Source of the DNA: Clarireedia homoeocarpa
Lineage: Eukaryota; Ascomycota; Leotiomycetes; Helotiales; Rutstroemiaceae
Direction: 5' to 3'
Length of the DNA stretch: 64,000 nucleotides
Assembly (NCBI GenBank): GCA_001465935.1
Contig: LNKV01000006.1
Span: 434,001 to 498,000, forward strand
The notes beneath the pieces were generated by a model. It was not told where the DNA came from. It saw nothing but the letters and a program-made list of their open reading frames with translations, and did not search any database. Positions 44,301-57,900 of the stretch are shown piece by piece (positions within the stretch are counted from its first letter, which is position 1; every line of letters starts with the position of its first letter). A program made the translations under genes and the position numbers.

Positions 44301-46921
44301 GGAGTGACATGTTTTTGGAAGATGAAGAGGGAAAAAATTGGTGTTTTTTTTGAATTATGGCCCATCAGTGAATTTGGTGTTCTTACAGAAGAGGAGAGAA
44401 CGACGGCGATACCGCTTCTCCCCCCCAAGTTTATTGAATATCTATCTCCTAGGGAAGCTTCGGGACTTCTATCTGGCCATCGCTGTTTGCTTCTTGCACC
44501 TGCCTTCTTATTCCTTTCCTTTGTTGGCTATGACCCAAAACCCAGCGACGGTAACATACATTTCCTGATACGATCCACGCAATCCTTTCTCAACAACCCG
44601 AGGCAAATATAAACAAAAATATCACATCTCCTGTTCTGTGTTCTTCCCCTCGTGATTTTGTGGATGACACTGTGTAGCAGGTGTGGGGTACATGAAAGTC
44701 CAATTCCTACTTCAAGTGTATTGGCTGCAACCACCAACAGTGTAGACAAAGCCGGTCCGCCCGGCTGGCTGGCTTCACTTGAGAACCAAATGCAAATGAT
44801 GCGTTTGATAGATGAGAATCCCAAATCACACTCGGATACGGACTCGTATTGACGCTCAAACATCGCAAAAGCCTACGACCAAGCAGTTCTTTTCGCAACT
44901 CAATTCATCTCCACGAAGCTCGATCCGCCGCCCATTACCCAGTCTCTGGGAGCTCAAAAAGATCGCCTCTACAAACGCAGTGACAAACGCCACATGCGCA
45001 AAGTCACCTCACGATATCGATCTTCAGCTCAAGCTGGTTTACTCTTCCTTTTCTTGCCCAGACCGATAGTCCTTTTCAGGCAATTGAAGCTCAGGGAAGG
45101 CAAGTGCTGACGGAATGTTGCACTTGTGGCTCGGGCTGTTTTTTTTTTCTCTCTTTCGCATCTACTGAATCTTTTTCATCGAGAAGTAAGCGCAAAAGCT
45201 GGTGTTAATCATGATATCTAGAGTGCACACCGCTTACATTCTCAGCAAGCCTTGAACGGGAACTTTTCAGACGACCCAGTAGCGCGGATTGGGACCCGGT
45301 GCAATGTGTCAATCAAGATCGACATCGGGTGCCAGCCCAACTAAACCCTTTCCATTCAGGTGAGAGGTGCGGAAGGGAAAAAAAAGATGGCATGACTTGC
45401 TGTTTTGTAGCCCTGACAACCTCAATATGTCTAGAGCAGGGTTAAGCTGCCGAAGGTCTCCATCATCCAATCTGATATAGATGTCATTTGAGTTCAATTT
45501 ACGTTTGAAACCGTAAAAGAGGGTTGGACGCCACAAGATGCCTCGTACGACTGGGTAAGGATCGCAGAGTCAGTAACACCAGTCGGCGGCATCCAAATGG
45601 ACAAAGGAACACGATTCAAAAACCGTACGACTGAAACCTTGAAAGGTTGAGTCCCCAACCTCCTTCCCCCCTCCCCAAAGGCACGCTGGTCCTTCGATAG
45701 CTCATGGGACCGTCGACAGCGGAAGCCGGGAAAGCTAAAATCATAAACCTAACAAACCACGTTTAGTGGAGAAGTACCCGAACCATGGCCAGGAACAGGC
45801 AAGGATAATGCCCATACCAGATTCTGGGATTAGCTGGCAACCGTTCCAAGGTTCCCAAAACGTTAAAGTGCAGAAAGGGCGAAAATGGAGCAGGAAGAAA
45901 AAGGGGCGCTGCGGATTGTGCCACCGGAACGGAGAATAACGAGATTCGAATCATGCAAACGGATAAGACAGAAAGGAGACTTTTTTTTTTAACTTAAAAA
46001 AACAACATCGAACTCTCTTTTCTTTTTTCCCCCCCTCAAGGGATGCAGGCTTTCATCATTTCAATCATTATTGAGGGGGAAGGAGAGATAGTCCCAGGTT
46101 GGATGCTTGTGTGAATCCCGTCAGTGCAAGTGTGATTGATGCACGAGCACGACAATCATCGGGCGGGCAGCACAAGAGAAAAGCGAACCAGATCGTCGTC
46201 TTGTCTTTCGTTTGGGAGGAGGGAAATAATGGCAAGGGCTATAGCGATATGATGCTTCTGAGTCTTATCCAGTAAGCACCTAGAATTCCGCAACACTCGG
46301 ACCTCAGCAGCATTAAGATCGATTGGGGGTACGAAGTGCGCATTTTTACACGCAGAGCGGGCAGCAACACACGAGGTCTTGTATGAATAAAATTATGTGG
46401 TATATTGCTCCGTAGTAGTGTAGTGAGTGGGTTGGGAGTTGGGAGTTCCAATCTATCTATGACTGTACCCATTGTTGCCCAGTGAGCAGAGCAGGCAGGC
46501 ATCGACATCGATTCAGTAGCATTGTATTTTGCTGGCCGGTCGTACTCATCATTGTTGTCTCCCTTCAGGCTCTGCAGCATTTACCCTCTTTGGAAATAAC
46601 CAGTTCTATTCTTGAGGCGTGATGTGATGCGGTGCTTAGATCATTTCATCCATTCCTTTGCTGTGTGCATGCATGGTTTGTTCTGTAGGTAGGTACAGAG
46701 ATACAGTACCATCACTCCATCGGATACGGACCATACCCAAGAAAAGTGATGGCATCCCTGCCATCTGCATCCACAGCCTCTCTTGGATATGTACGATTTG
46801 ATAATTCTAGAAGTCGACTTCCACGACGGCAGTTATTTACCGTCGAGCGCTGGGGATTGAAAGCGTGGCCGCGAACACCGAGTTGATGCGCCGCTCCTCT
46901 GCTTGCATGCTCGTGACTGTA

Positions 46922-46956
46922 CAAAGTACTGTACTGTACTGTACTGTACTGTACAG
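46922..46956. repeat. (GTACT)n microsatellite
   Basis: Six consecutive GTACT units after an initial variant, forming a self-complementary GTAC-rich tract. Confidence 0.85.
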
Positions 46957-47765
46957 GCTCCATCATCACCTCCTAATTGACATTCCTATTCCCGTATAGG
47001 CAGTTGCCGACTCACCAAGGGAGAAAAAGATAAAAATAAATAAATCATCATCACCTTAACTTGACCGTGGCCAGGTCGTGTTGTGTTTGACGCGACGACC
47101 GAAGAAGCCTTAAAGCTACGCTAAATTAAAATCAAAGGGGCTGGGGCCTGTCAAGGTAAAATCAAAGTCAAATTGAAGCAAACCCATCTGATCGTCGCTA
47201 ATACGTAGGTGTGATGGATGAATGGTATTTTCATTTCATTGGTATTGTGCTCCGCGATGGTTACGAGTCGATGCATTGGTATGGCTGGAAAGCGCAATTT
47301 GCTGTTGTGGATGAGCAAGTGAGAAGAGAGACAAAACCGATGCTTCGTAGAGAGATAAATAAAGAGAGACACAGTAATGTCGACGTCGTCCTAGTGATTG
47401 AGGCGTCGCAAGAGATCTGCGTGATGTACTTACTGTGTGAGATGATATACTTGTATATGCACCCAACGATTTCAAAATAGCTCAGTATGGAGTATGGAGT
47501 ATGGAATATGGAACATGGAACTGCTGAGGCAAATCGAGCTAAACTAGCACGGATTGGTGTGCAGAATTGTGCGATGTATCACGACCTAACCTCGACCTCG
47601 ACATCTAGTTGCTGGGCGAGGGACGAGGGACGAGGGACGAGCTTTGGGGATCGACTCGCTTGGTCGTCGTCGTCGTCATGGTCGTCGCCGTAGTTCGGTC
47701 CATCCTCTTTGTAGAACGGGAGCCAACAGTAGCACTAGAATGGGGAGGGGAATTACTTGGGTGAC

Positions 47766-47888
47766 GCTGCTGGTTGGCTGGCTGGCTGGCTTGATGGATT
47801 GATGGATGGATTGATGGATGGATTGATTGATTGATGGATTGATGGATGGATTGATGGATGGTTTGATGGATGGATTGATGGATGGATT
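47766..47888. repeat. GGATTGAT/GGATGGAT tandem array
   Basis: About 120 bp of 4- and 8-bp units, GATT/GATG, following GGCTGGCTGGCT. It would encode Ser-Ile-Asn-Pro repeats on the minus strand, but no gene supports that. Confidence 0.85.
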
Positions 47889-48366
47889 ACCTTTGGTTGA
47901 GCATCGAGAAGGGTAAATAGTATTTCGTACTCGTCCTGTAGTATTTCGTACTCGTCCTGTCGTATTCCTTAGTCTGTACCCTTGGAAATTTACGAAACGA
48001 CTGGCTGGTACGTCGTACGGTAGATGGCGCACCCGTTCCCATCACCACCGGCCCAACGCTCACGCTCACATCATCTTTTTTCTTCTTCCTCTTTGCACCT
48101 CCACCACCACCACCACCACCACCCGCATCACCGCCATCGCCAACCACCACCGCCGCCATAGTCATCCATTGCGGACCGCCAGTACCACCTGACCGTCCAT
48201 CGCGCTCTTTTCGCCGTAACCTTCTCTTGCTTCCTTTGCGGTATGTAACTTGTCCTGTACCGTGGTCCGTGGTTTCTGTACTCCCCTCTCTGGCCGTCGG
48301 ACGGGGATCTTCGTCGTCGGTGAGACTTGCAATTCCCCAGGAAGACGGGACCTTTTCCTTTTTCAT
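47887..48366 (-). CDS. Doubtful basic Gly-rich hypothetical protein
   Basis: Minus strand, ATG at 48366, 159 residues. It starts MKKEKVPSSWGIASLTDDED, followed by an Arg/Lys cluster (KGSKRRLRRKERDG), a run of nine Gly and a KRKKKK stretch. The amino part looks coding, while the C-terminal end copies the neighbouring simple repeat (two RTSTKYY units). It could be the first exon of a small nuclear protein or a chance frame. No family recognised. Confidence 0.25.
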   Translation of the reverse strand: MKKEKVPSSWGIASLTDDEDPRPTAREGSTETTDHGTGQVTYRKGSKRRLRRKERDGRSGGTGGPQWMTMAAVVVGDGGDAGGGGGGGGGAKRKKKKDDVSVSVGPVVMGTGAPSTVRRTSQSFRKFPRVQTKEYDRTSTKYYRTSTKYYLPFSMLNQR

Positions 48367-50485
48367 CTACTATTCACACATCTCATATAATTTATGCAAA
48401 CTGCGTCGTTCCATTCCTCAAATCACAAAGGCGAAACCAAACTCGGCCGATCCGCAGGGCCCCTTCACCACTTCCACTTTCCTCGGTATGCTACGAAGCA
48501 TGCTTGCAAGTCACTTACACTATCATTAATAACCTCGATTTGATTGACCGCCCCGCCTTTAACGAGCAAGAACACGCCAGACCCAGACACAGCATTACTC
48601 ACTCACCTCTGCTCGATTCTGCTCTGGTCTGCCCTGCCCTGCCGTGCCCTGCTCTGCGCTGCTCTGCTTCGGATCCAGCTCTTCCCCGAATCCAATCCGC
48701 GGCATTGCACTGGTTCGCGTCCCATCGAATAAGCATCCGTCGCATCGCGGGTGCTCAGTGCTCGGTGTCAGTGTGTACGTGCTTCGATAAATCGCTGTGT
48801 TGGCATCACAACAAGCAACCAAAAATCTTTTTAGCCGATGCCTCACAGGGATCCCCAAACCCGCGCTGCTCCTAACTGGCTCGCTGGATTGTTTTTTTCC
48901 TGGATTCCTCGTTCACTGGCTCCCTCCCTCCCTCACTGCCCGCTGGCCTGCCTGCCACTTTCCCTCACTTCTCCAAGCAGAGCCAAATTGAGTTCCTAGT
49001 CGAGTCAGATCATCCCCTCGTCCCCCAGTTGCTGTGTGCTTTTTTATTTGGTGTACTGCTCTCTCGTACTCTGTCTGTTTTTATTCTCAAAACCCGCCCA
49101 AGATCACGATCACGATCACGATCACTCCCAAAAGAAAAACAAGAGTCCCCGCAACTTCACATTTCGCACACGCTTCAAGAAAACCCCCCCCATCCGCAGG
49201 ACTCATACTTGTACCATCCAGACATCCAGACATCCAGACATCCAGACATCCAGACAGACATCCAGACAGACAGGCCATAGCAACCTAAACAAGAGAGACC
49301 TTTCGCTACTACCACTACCATAATCTCTACACGTGCTGTTGCACTTCTCAATTTCCCTCTCCTTCCCTCAATCTTCTCTCTTCCCACACCCCCTTCTTCC
49401 TTCCGCCAAACACCGTCCCTCCATTAAATCCAATATACACTCGGCAATTATTCAATAGAACGAGGACAAACGAACCACGGACTTCGAGGAAACCCATACT
49501 TTCACCCCCCCCTCTTCTCCCTGCCCGTCACACCCCTGGGCCCTGGAGAAACCACTAGGCATATCCAATCTACCTAGGAACTCTTCGATGTCAAAGTGGA
49601 TCTTAGCGAAATTGGTTATTACCATCATCCCCGAGCTCTTCATGCCCCGAAGATTATCTTCTGGAAGGATTTGCAGAACTTAATAAAATCCAAACTAAAG
49701 AAAGTGGGAAAAGAGGACGAGAGTCTGCCAAAAGCCAAAAGCCTGGAAAGTTTCCAAGGTCCACGCCTGCGAGGTTTCGACAGATCAAAAGTTTATGCGA
49801 CCCTTGCTTTTTCTTACAGTACCACCACCGCTCACTGATTCTCATGCAACCCGACGATATCCACTTTCACCTTACGACCAAGCAAGCCATCATATCCCCC
49901 ACGCCGAACATCCAGAAGACTGTACTACACAGGGTCTCTGGTCTTTGCACTATTACGGCTTCTCCTATCATCAAATCACTAATCCCAAAGAGTCACGAGT
50001 CGTCCGACCTGCTTGATCGTCGAAGAGCTTCCTCCTCCCAGCGGGTCAGACCCGCTCTCCGAATTCTTGGTAACGGCTCCCTTTACCACCATCCTAGGTC
50101 CCTTTACCAGTCCATTCCATTACATCTCTCTACCTGATCATCTTCTTGATCTTTACATCCGCCGCTTCACTCATTTGCCGTCTCACGGAGCACATCAAAC
50201 AATATCATTATCAACCTTCAATCGTTACATACCATAATCAACCATCATCTCAATCTGAATGAACTGGTGAATAAGGAAGCTCTTATTGAAGAGCCTTTTG
50301 CAAAGCAGTATTGGTAAGAGCCATCTCTCCTGAACCCTCCTTTCCCGGCCGTGGGCATGATTATCTGTCTGCCTTTGGCACACTAAAGCAGCTTGCTAAC
50401 ATGGAGTTTCACAGCATTTACTTCCAATCTTTCTATCCTTATACACACACGCACACACACACGATATACCTCCCCCATCCTCAAC
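48367..50485. other. CT-rich region upstream of the Ime2-type kinase
   Basis: 2.1 kb of pyrimidine-rich DNA that probably holds the kinase promoter and a long 5' leader. CATCCAGACA units repeat at about 49215-49265, and ACACACAC occurs at 50444-50462. No protein-coding exon was identified. Confidence 0.5.
49215..49265. repeat. (CATCCAGA)n tandem repeat
   Basis: Five CATCCAGA units followed by CAGA-expanded versions, about 50 bp. Confidence 0.85.
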
Positions 50486-50562
50486 ATGACAGTCGCATAC
50501 GATTTGACCCACCGAGGGTCTTCAACACCTCAAGTCGGATCAGGGCAGGCATTGGAGGATAG
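50401..50562 (+). promoter_or_regulatory. Upstream ORF overlapping the kinase start
   Basis: An ATG at 50401 opens a 53-codon frame that ends at 50562, in a different frame from the kinase and overlapping its ATG at 50486. If the transcript begins upstream of 50401, this uORF would reduce kinase translation. The transcription start is not known. Confidence 0.4.
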
Positions 50563-52915
50563 ATTCGAGGTGCTGAAGGATATTGGAGATGGAAGTTTTG
50601 GGAGTGTAGTCCTAGCACGCGTACGAGGGGCAGGAGCAAGCGTTGCTAGACGTGGAACAATCGTAAGAATGGGTAATGTCCATTTATTAATTGCATAATG
50701 CTGACGAAAAGAATTATAGATCGCTATCAAGACGATGAAGAAGTCGTTTGAATCTTTCCAGCCGTGTCTAGAGCTTCGAGAAGTGGTGTTCTTACGGACA
50801 CTACCACCTCATCAACACCTCGTACCAGCACTGGACATCTTCCTCGACCCTTTTACTAAGAAGCTTCACATTGCTATGGAATACATGGATGGCAATTTGT
50901 ATCAATTAATGAAGGCTCGGGATCACAAATGCTTGGATGTCGCCAGCGTCAAAAGCATACTTTTCCAAATCATGCAAGGACTCGAGCACATCCACGCCCA
51001 TCAATTCTTCCACCGCGACATCAAACCCGAAAACATCCTCGTCACTACTTCCGCACAAGATTCTGGCAATTCCTTCCGCCGATATTCTTCCATGGTCACC
51101 CCTCCCTCAACGCCGCCAACTTACACGGTGAAGATTGCAGACTTTGGGCTCGCGAGAGAAACACACTCAAAGCTACCGTACACGACATACGTATCTACGA
51201 GATGGTATCGAGCACCTGAGGTACTACTACGAGCCGGTGAGTACTCGGCACCTGTTGATATTTGGGCGATTGGTGCTATGGCTGTGGAGGTTGCAACCCT
51301 AAAACCTTTATTCCCTGGAGGAAACGAAGTCGACCAAGTCTGGAGAGTTTGCGAGATCATGGGTAGCCCAGGAAACTGGTACAACAAGGCTGGTGAAAAG
51401 GTTGGTGGAGGCGAATGGAGAGAAGGAACGAGATTGGCAGGTAAACTTGGTTTCTCATTCCCCAAGATGGCGCCACATTCCATGGACACAATTCTACAGA
51501 CACCCCAATGGCCGGCGTCTTTGGCCAAGTTCGTCACGTGGTGTTTGATGTGGGATCCCAAGACTCGCCCGACTTCAACTCAGGCGCTGGCTCATGAATT
51601 TTTCGCGGATGCTGTGGATCCTTTGAGACCTAAGTCTTCATCAAGAATACTCGGTCGCAAACATTCAGATCTCAGCTATCGCAGCTCAAAGGACTTTTCT
51701 GAGCCCACACCAACATCTTCAAAACCTTCCTGGTTTAGGAAATCAATAATCGGTAGAGGTGAGACTACGAATACCGCTCCTCTGCAATCCAAAGAAAAAG
51801 AGAATGTGGCATCCCGGCCATCACCTGTACATGGCGCTACAGTTGGTGAGATACCTGTCGCCAAGACACGTCAGCCTGCTGCTAAGCGGTCAACGTGGAC
51901 TAACGGACTTTCTAACGTAGCGCCGATGCCGATTTTACCGACAATAAAACCCATTTCACCACTATCCAGCGGAGTCCAAGCTAGCAGCCGTACTCCATCT
52001 TACAATGACCTTTACTCTGGATCAAAACAGAGTGGGAAAATTGGACGACAATTATCGGTTGCTTCGAGCACAAATCATTATGCGGAAATTCATCGTCAAC
52101 AGGCCGAGATGGCATTGAGTGGAAGTTCAGGTTTAGTATCGCCGCCCAGTGGCCATAAGGAAAGCTTTTTCTCACATCTGAGAAAACGAGCGAGGAGATT
52201 TTCGGGACGACAATCTCAGACTCCAATTTCTCCAAAGTCTATGGATCTGGAAGCACAAGCTGGATGCGGTCCTTGGTCGAGTAACCGTTCGTCAATGGTT
52301 TTGGATGGTAATCAACCTTCTAGCCCCGCTCCACAGAAAGTTGATACTTATGAGGCATTGGATAAGGCTCTACGAAATGTACAACAAAATCTTGAATCCC
52401 CGTCAAGTCTTAACGCACCGCCGATCCCACCGAGTCATCAGATCAACCCAAGCAGTGTGCTTAAGCGACATCATTCTGTACCGCATCAACAACCCCCGCG
52501 ATCGACGGATATCCCAAGAAGTGTTGCCCCAGTTTCAACCAGGAATCGCAGGAGCCATGTTCCAGGCGTTCATCAATACGAGACTCCGGACGAAGAAGAC
52601 GAATTGGTCGATGAAGCTCTGTTAACTACCAGGAAGGTATCGAAACGAATGGATCGGAACCCAACCCAAGGTGATATTAGACAACCTCTACGACAGTCAA
52701 ATAGTAATATGGGTATGTCTAATCCGTATCCAACACCATCTCCTTCCGCAAACGGCAACTCGGTACTTTTTGGCCAAGGGTTAGCAAACGTATCACCAAC
52801 CCCAAAAGCCCCTGGAGTCAACAAACAATCTTCAACACCACCCTATGACCATGAGGAGAATGAGTGGGCAACCTCTGCAGCTGCAAGCATATTTGCAGCA
52901 CGAAATCAATTTTAG
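50486..52915 (+). CDS. ime2: Ime2/MAK-family serine/threonine protein kinase
   Basis: Two exons, 50486-50662 and 50720-52915, give 790 residues. The kinase domain spans roughly residues 27-370. It has a Gly loop GDGSFGS, VAIK-type lysine IAIKTMKK just after the intron, catalytic HRDIKPEN (~158), DFGLA (~195), a T-x-Y activation site TTYVSTRWYRAPE (~212), and SAPVDIWAIGAMAVE. The T-x-Y loop and overall pattern place it in the RCK group (yeast Ime2, Ustilago Crk1, human MAK/ICK). That group controls sexual development, meiosis or growth under nutrient stress. The C-terminal half is a long disordered Ser/Pro-rich tail with many S/T-P sites, typical of regulation by phosphorylation. The symbol is a family name. 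The ATG at 50486 gives the usual start before the kinase domain. Confidence 0.9.
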
Positions 52916-54994
52916 ACGTTTTCTTAATTTGCGTTTAGTGCAAAAAACAAAGAAAGAGAAGAAAATGTCGATTTGTAAAATATTTGGTGGAAAAGTTTTA
53001 TGGGCATCTATCTACATTGCATGGCGTTTGGGAGATTTGGACGGAAAGCTCTTATTTATTTTTTTTATTTGTTCACAACCCTCATTGTTGACAGTTTAGT
53101 ACGCAATTTTTTTGTACCCAGGGGATGGATGGAACCCAGCGAGTTACAGCTCTCATCAGGCGTTAATGTTGATATTCGAGAAACGTTCATTTGAAATTTT
53201 TTATTTTTCAGTTTCGTCATTGTTTCTACAGTTCATACCCTCGATAGCAAGAGCAGAGCACAGCGGAGTGGAGCGCGATAGAAATAGCTCTTTTTCGTTT
53301 TTGGAGCTCTTGTTTTTTATCGGATCTTTTTTGTTTCATAATTTTTCCCTTTCGTCTGCTAGTCTGGCGATGACTTAGTTGGCTTACCCTGTTTCTGGGC
53401 CTCTAAATACCCCCTCCTCTTATAGACTGCACTAAAACTACTACAAGTTACAACTATTACTTATACTTTGTTGTTCTCTTTTCTGGAATGCAAAAATGAA
53501 AGAAAGAAGGGAATAACATGCCTCACGGCACACACTTACTTATACATATACGCTCGTATACTCGGATTTCACGGGAGAAACGAGAAGATGGGGGAGAAGA
53601 TGGGGAAGAAGATGAAAAGGCTGGAGATTTCATTTGTTTTTCTTTTGTCGATGGGAATGGGAATGGAGTGGTATGAGAGGTGTGGGTGGAGTGGATGGCA
53701 ATGGGAATGCATGGGATTTATCTGGGTTTTTTCTTTTTGTTTTACGCTTGGGTCGGGTTGGTTGGTGGGGTGTCATGGGCTTTAGGGAGGGGAAGTAAAG
53801 AGGGGGAGGGGTAATAGAGGGGGGAGCGATGGATGTATTTATGGTGCTGGAAGTAGGAGGGAGATAAGATGTATATGGGAAAAGAAGATGAGAGTTGGGA
53901 TATGTTGGGTTCAGCAGGGTGGAAAGATAGGTGGTAAAATGAGATCTTTTACTACTACTGCTGCTGCTGCTGCTGCTACTTCTATTCTTATCTATCTGTG
54001 AAATTGTAAATGTATAAGGGGGTCTTGACTGTGATATCTGACTGATTGATGAAGGCGAGAAGAATTGAGTTGGGAAGAGAAAGGGGGAAGTAGTTATGGT
54101 TTTATGGGAGGTTTGGGAGAGGGTTTGGGAGGGGGGTTGGTTGAGCAGGTTGATAGTTGGGAGGTTGATGGAATGGGAGGTTAAGAGAAAAAGATGGTTA
54201 ATCACGTGATGATAGAAAGCAAATACTAGAAAACTTCTCCAGTTGATTACCTAGGTGTACTTATTACATCCGAAAATAGATCGATATGTAATGTCTATTT
54301 ACACTAACCCCACACACATATACATACAAATACTCATATACACACATGCAATATCCAATCGGCGGGCGAATATTATACTTTTAAGTTATAACATTACTCG
54401 TAGTTGAGCTGCACAAGCACTTGGACGAATATTTTCACCGAGGAATTCACCAAAATCACTAATTGCCACGTTTCAGAGCAATTTAAGAAATCATCACCCA
54501 GAATAGCTAAACACCTATGTTTAGCACATAGAACTAATGGCGCATGTGACAGGTGGCTAGACACACACTATCATGTTGAGTTTGATCGGCGCAGCAAAAA
54601 GGGGAAGTAGATGAGTTTGCCTATATTGAGACGTTGCCTAGAACTACTGATATTCTCCTTCCTCAAAGCTAGCAGATACTTGATTACAGCAATCGACTTT
54701 CACCAAACTGTTTCTTAAACAAGTTTCTTCAACGCAGCAACCATGGTAGCCAGTAGGTTCTTTTTACGTTTTTTTTTTTTTTTTTTTTTTTTTCTTAATT
54801 TGCATGAATGTCATGAATCCGGATAGCTTGCTCACTACTGTATTTTTGATAGCAAACGGGGAAACTAAGACTCTCGGTATGGTGTCTATGAAGATGAATG
54901 TTTTGTATTGGATTTGAGTAGTCTGACTTCCAAATTGAAATTTAGCTGGCCAGAAGCAGGAGAGCGCCTCGAATGACAAGAACGATGGTATGCC
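52916..54994. other. Intergenic region with low-complexity frames
   Basis: 2 kb. It holds T-rich sequence after the kinase stop, then a purine-rich block (53560-54180) whose long minus-strand frame is Ser/Thr/Pro low complexity. A GCT tract (53955-53979) and a 25-T homopolymer (~54769-54793) are also present. A first exon of the next gene may lie near its end but could not be fixed. Confidence 0.5.
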
Positions 54995-57900
54995 TTGCGA
55001 ACCGGCAACAGGAGAATTAGATTAAGGGAACCATACTTACTCTGGAATGATCACCACATAGGACTACCAGGGCAAAGTAAAAAGAATACAGCAGTCGATG
55101 AAACCTCAGCCGGAGATGTCGAAAAGGAAACAGACACTGTGAATCTGATTATTCTAAAGTACGATAAAAGAAAGGCAGAAACCAGAAATGGTGGTAATCA
55201 CGTCACAATTCCCAAGGCGCTTATGGGAGGGACTCTGGCTCTTCTGCGAAGTACCCTGGTGAATACCGGAAAATTAAGCAAGAATGCGTAGGTTTATGTA
55301 TTTGATAATGCGCCGGAATATCCATATCTAACAAAGAGTAGCGCCAAGGCCCCCTTTTGTGACAAGGAAGGGGTCAAAGTCGAGGACGAGATGAAATTCT
55401 CAAAGTATTTCAAAGAGAAAGAGGTGTGCAGATCGATAGCACAACAGCCCCTCAAGCCTCTATTTCAATATTAACAAAATATTCATGGCAGTCAACGTAC
55501 ACAATCTATATCATATCGAGCAAGCGCGAGACGGATATGAATGGAGCTGTGGTATCCTTTCGTGATCGTGGAGTCAACCTTGAGAATGCAAGTAACTTTT
55601 ATTTACTCTTACAATGTTCATTTCAGATGCTAATATAATATAGACGCGCAAGGTTGAATACACCACTGCGCAGGCCCAAGCCCTGGCCAGTCAATACAGC
55701 TACGGTAGCTGGCAAGCCACTGCTGGAACACAAAGCGTGTAAGTATTCTGTGAGGAGGAAGGACTCGGATAAAATTATAACACTTTGTACAGTCATGCAG
55801 CCGACATGACGGAGAAGCAATGGGAAATTGTCATGCGGAACAACGACATTTTGTGCGGTCAACATCCGGTAATGGGGAAGCCTGCGTCTACAGATCCAGT
55901 GGATGGCAAACCCAAGAAAGTAACTCCCCAATTCATCGGTCTTGAGAAATCTCGCTACCCAGGTTCGTGAATCTCACGGGTTTTTCTTAAACCTTACTTC
56001 TCTGCCTACGTATTAATCAAGCTCCTAGCGTTTGTCCTCAAGCCGAGGAAGCTCCCAGAGTACGACATCACTTTTGTTCCCAGTCAGAATGACCTGAACA
56101 TTATGAAAGCTCTCAAACTCGAAAATATCGACGTCCGTACTCAAATCCAGCACATCAATAGTTACATACATGCTGAATTTCTGTTAGCCGGTGTTTCGGA
56201 TTCCCCGGTTCCGTATCCATGACATTTCAACCGTTGAGCTCCTCGAGACAAGTTCAGCGGCAGCGACATCAATGGCGAGCAGCGGATTTGACGAAAAGAG
56301 CATCGATGATGCAGTGTGAGTTCCATTATATCATATTAGCTGTGGATTATTGACATCTTGGAAGGGGCGGTTCTTTTTTTGGTGTCAGTGCTGCTGTAAA
56401 TGGCGGAGTGAGTACCTCAGACGAAAACAAGGATGCGACATCTAGCTTTACCAACGAAAAATATATGCACATCAGTTATAATGTAAGATCGGGTTTTGTT
56501 ATAGCCGAGCTGTAGATTGACTTTCTGTTTAGTTTCCCCGAGTGGAGTTGATTTTGGACGAGGATAACATCGAGTTGAGCGAAGGATGCGCTGCCGATCT
56601 GGAGGAATTGAGGAACAGACCAACGGTTTCACTTTTGGATCGCTTTTATAAAAGATATGGTACGTGATGGGCTGAAAGTCAGACAGAAGATTGAACTTTG
56701 AGCAGTGCCAATAATGATGACAACAGGTACATGCTTTGCTTCCGAAGTCTATCTTGGGGGCCGACTATTTTCCATCGAAAAGTCTGATGCCATCTCGGGG
56801 GCCACCACAAGCGAGAAAACCTCAGTATTGAGGGCCGCGGCCAGCGCCTCTGTATCTGGTTGGGGGTTCAAGGCAGAAGTCAATGCCAGCTATAGGAAAG
56901 ATGAAACTTCAAACCAGACAATGAGCCACAGCATGTCATGGTCAGCCAACGGAGGAGATACTACTCTTTGCAACAAGTGAGTCGCCTTCTTAAAAAATCG
57001 AATTTGAACTCGACTAACCGTTGCCGCTAATCTAGTCCGCCAGCTTGGTGCTCGACAGTGCTATCTTTCCACAACTGGCGAGTAATGAAGGTAAAGTGGA
57101 TATCTCTGAGTAATGTCGCCCACTAATTTTTCATAGCAACCACGACTGGTGCCACTGATATATCATATATCCAAACTCCCAGGGTATGATTGGGTTCCCG
57201 AGATGATCAGGTTTACTGTTGATCAGGCGCGTTCTGTGTATTTCCGTTTGAAAGTTCAGTACTCAGAACTATATTATGGGCTTGACCAACCCTCAAGTAA
57301 GTACAGCATTGGAGAGCATGAGATTCACATTCATAACTAACATAAACTTATAGATGTAGACAATTGGAAAAAGAGGGCAATCAAATATGGGCGTATGGAG
57401 CCAGGGTCCAAGGAGCAGATTTCAGTGCTCAGTAAAGTTAAGAAAGGTTTTAATCACATCGTGTTTCATGTGCTTGAAGATTCAAAGAAGGTAATAATTG
57501 GAATCCAGATCAATGACTAGAAGACTCAAAATTCAGCAGATTCAAACGGGCGTTGAATATGATGTTCGCATCTACGACGCGAAAGATGGCCAGCCTTATG
57601 GTCTTTTACTGGGCAAGGCTAGCGAGCATTTCGACGACAAAGACTTGCTCTACGGATCTAAAGAAAAGGAGTCAAATCTTAGAATAATGTTCAAAAGTGC
57701 CCTGCCTGTTGACAGGGGAACTTCCCGGCCCGTTACCCCGATCCCCGAAAGCTCGACTGTCAAGTTTGAGTTCAGTCTTATCGGGACCAACATCACAGCA
57801 GACAAGCCTGTAGGTGTATACAAAGGTCGCAAAGATGATAAATTCAGTGAGGCCATCATTGACTACTGCACAGAAGAAGATGTGATGTTCAAGAGCACCG

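Larger units (their letters stand above)
43602..48365. other. Long gene-poor stretch
   Basis: Nearly 5 kb with no convincing gene apart from a doubtful frame at its end. It contains tandem TTATGGAAGAGTA units (about 44236-44300), a GTACT run (about 46922-46956) and a GGATTGAT/GGATGGAT run (about 47766-47888). There are several C- or T-homopolymers. A non-coding RNA or long 5' leader cannot be ruled out. Confidence 0.5.

Noticed and set aside
44172..44612. 146-codon plus-strand frame
   Set aside because: Its first half is created by the GAAGAGTATTATG tandem repeat and the rest has no protein-like pattern.
45690..45720. CCTTCGATAGCTCA resembles the 5' end of a eukaryotic tRNA-Tyr
   Set aside because: No D-loop continuation, anticodon arm or T-arm box follows and no complementary acceptor strand is present; a chance or tiny relic match.
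53630..54205. 191-codon minus-strand frame rich in Ser, Thr and Pro
   Set aside because: Lies over purine-rich simple sequence with homopolymer runs; no domain-like segment and no splice context.
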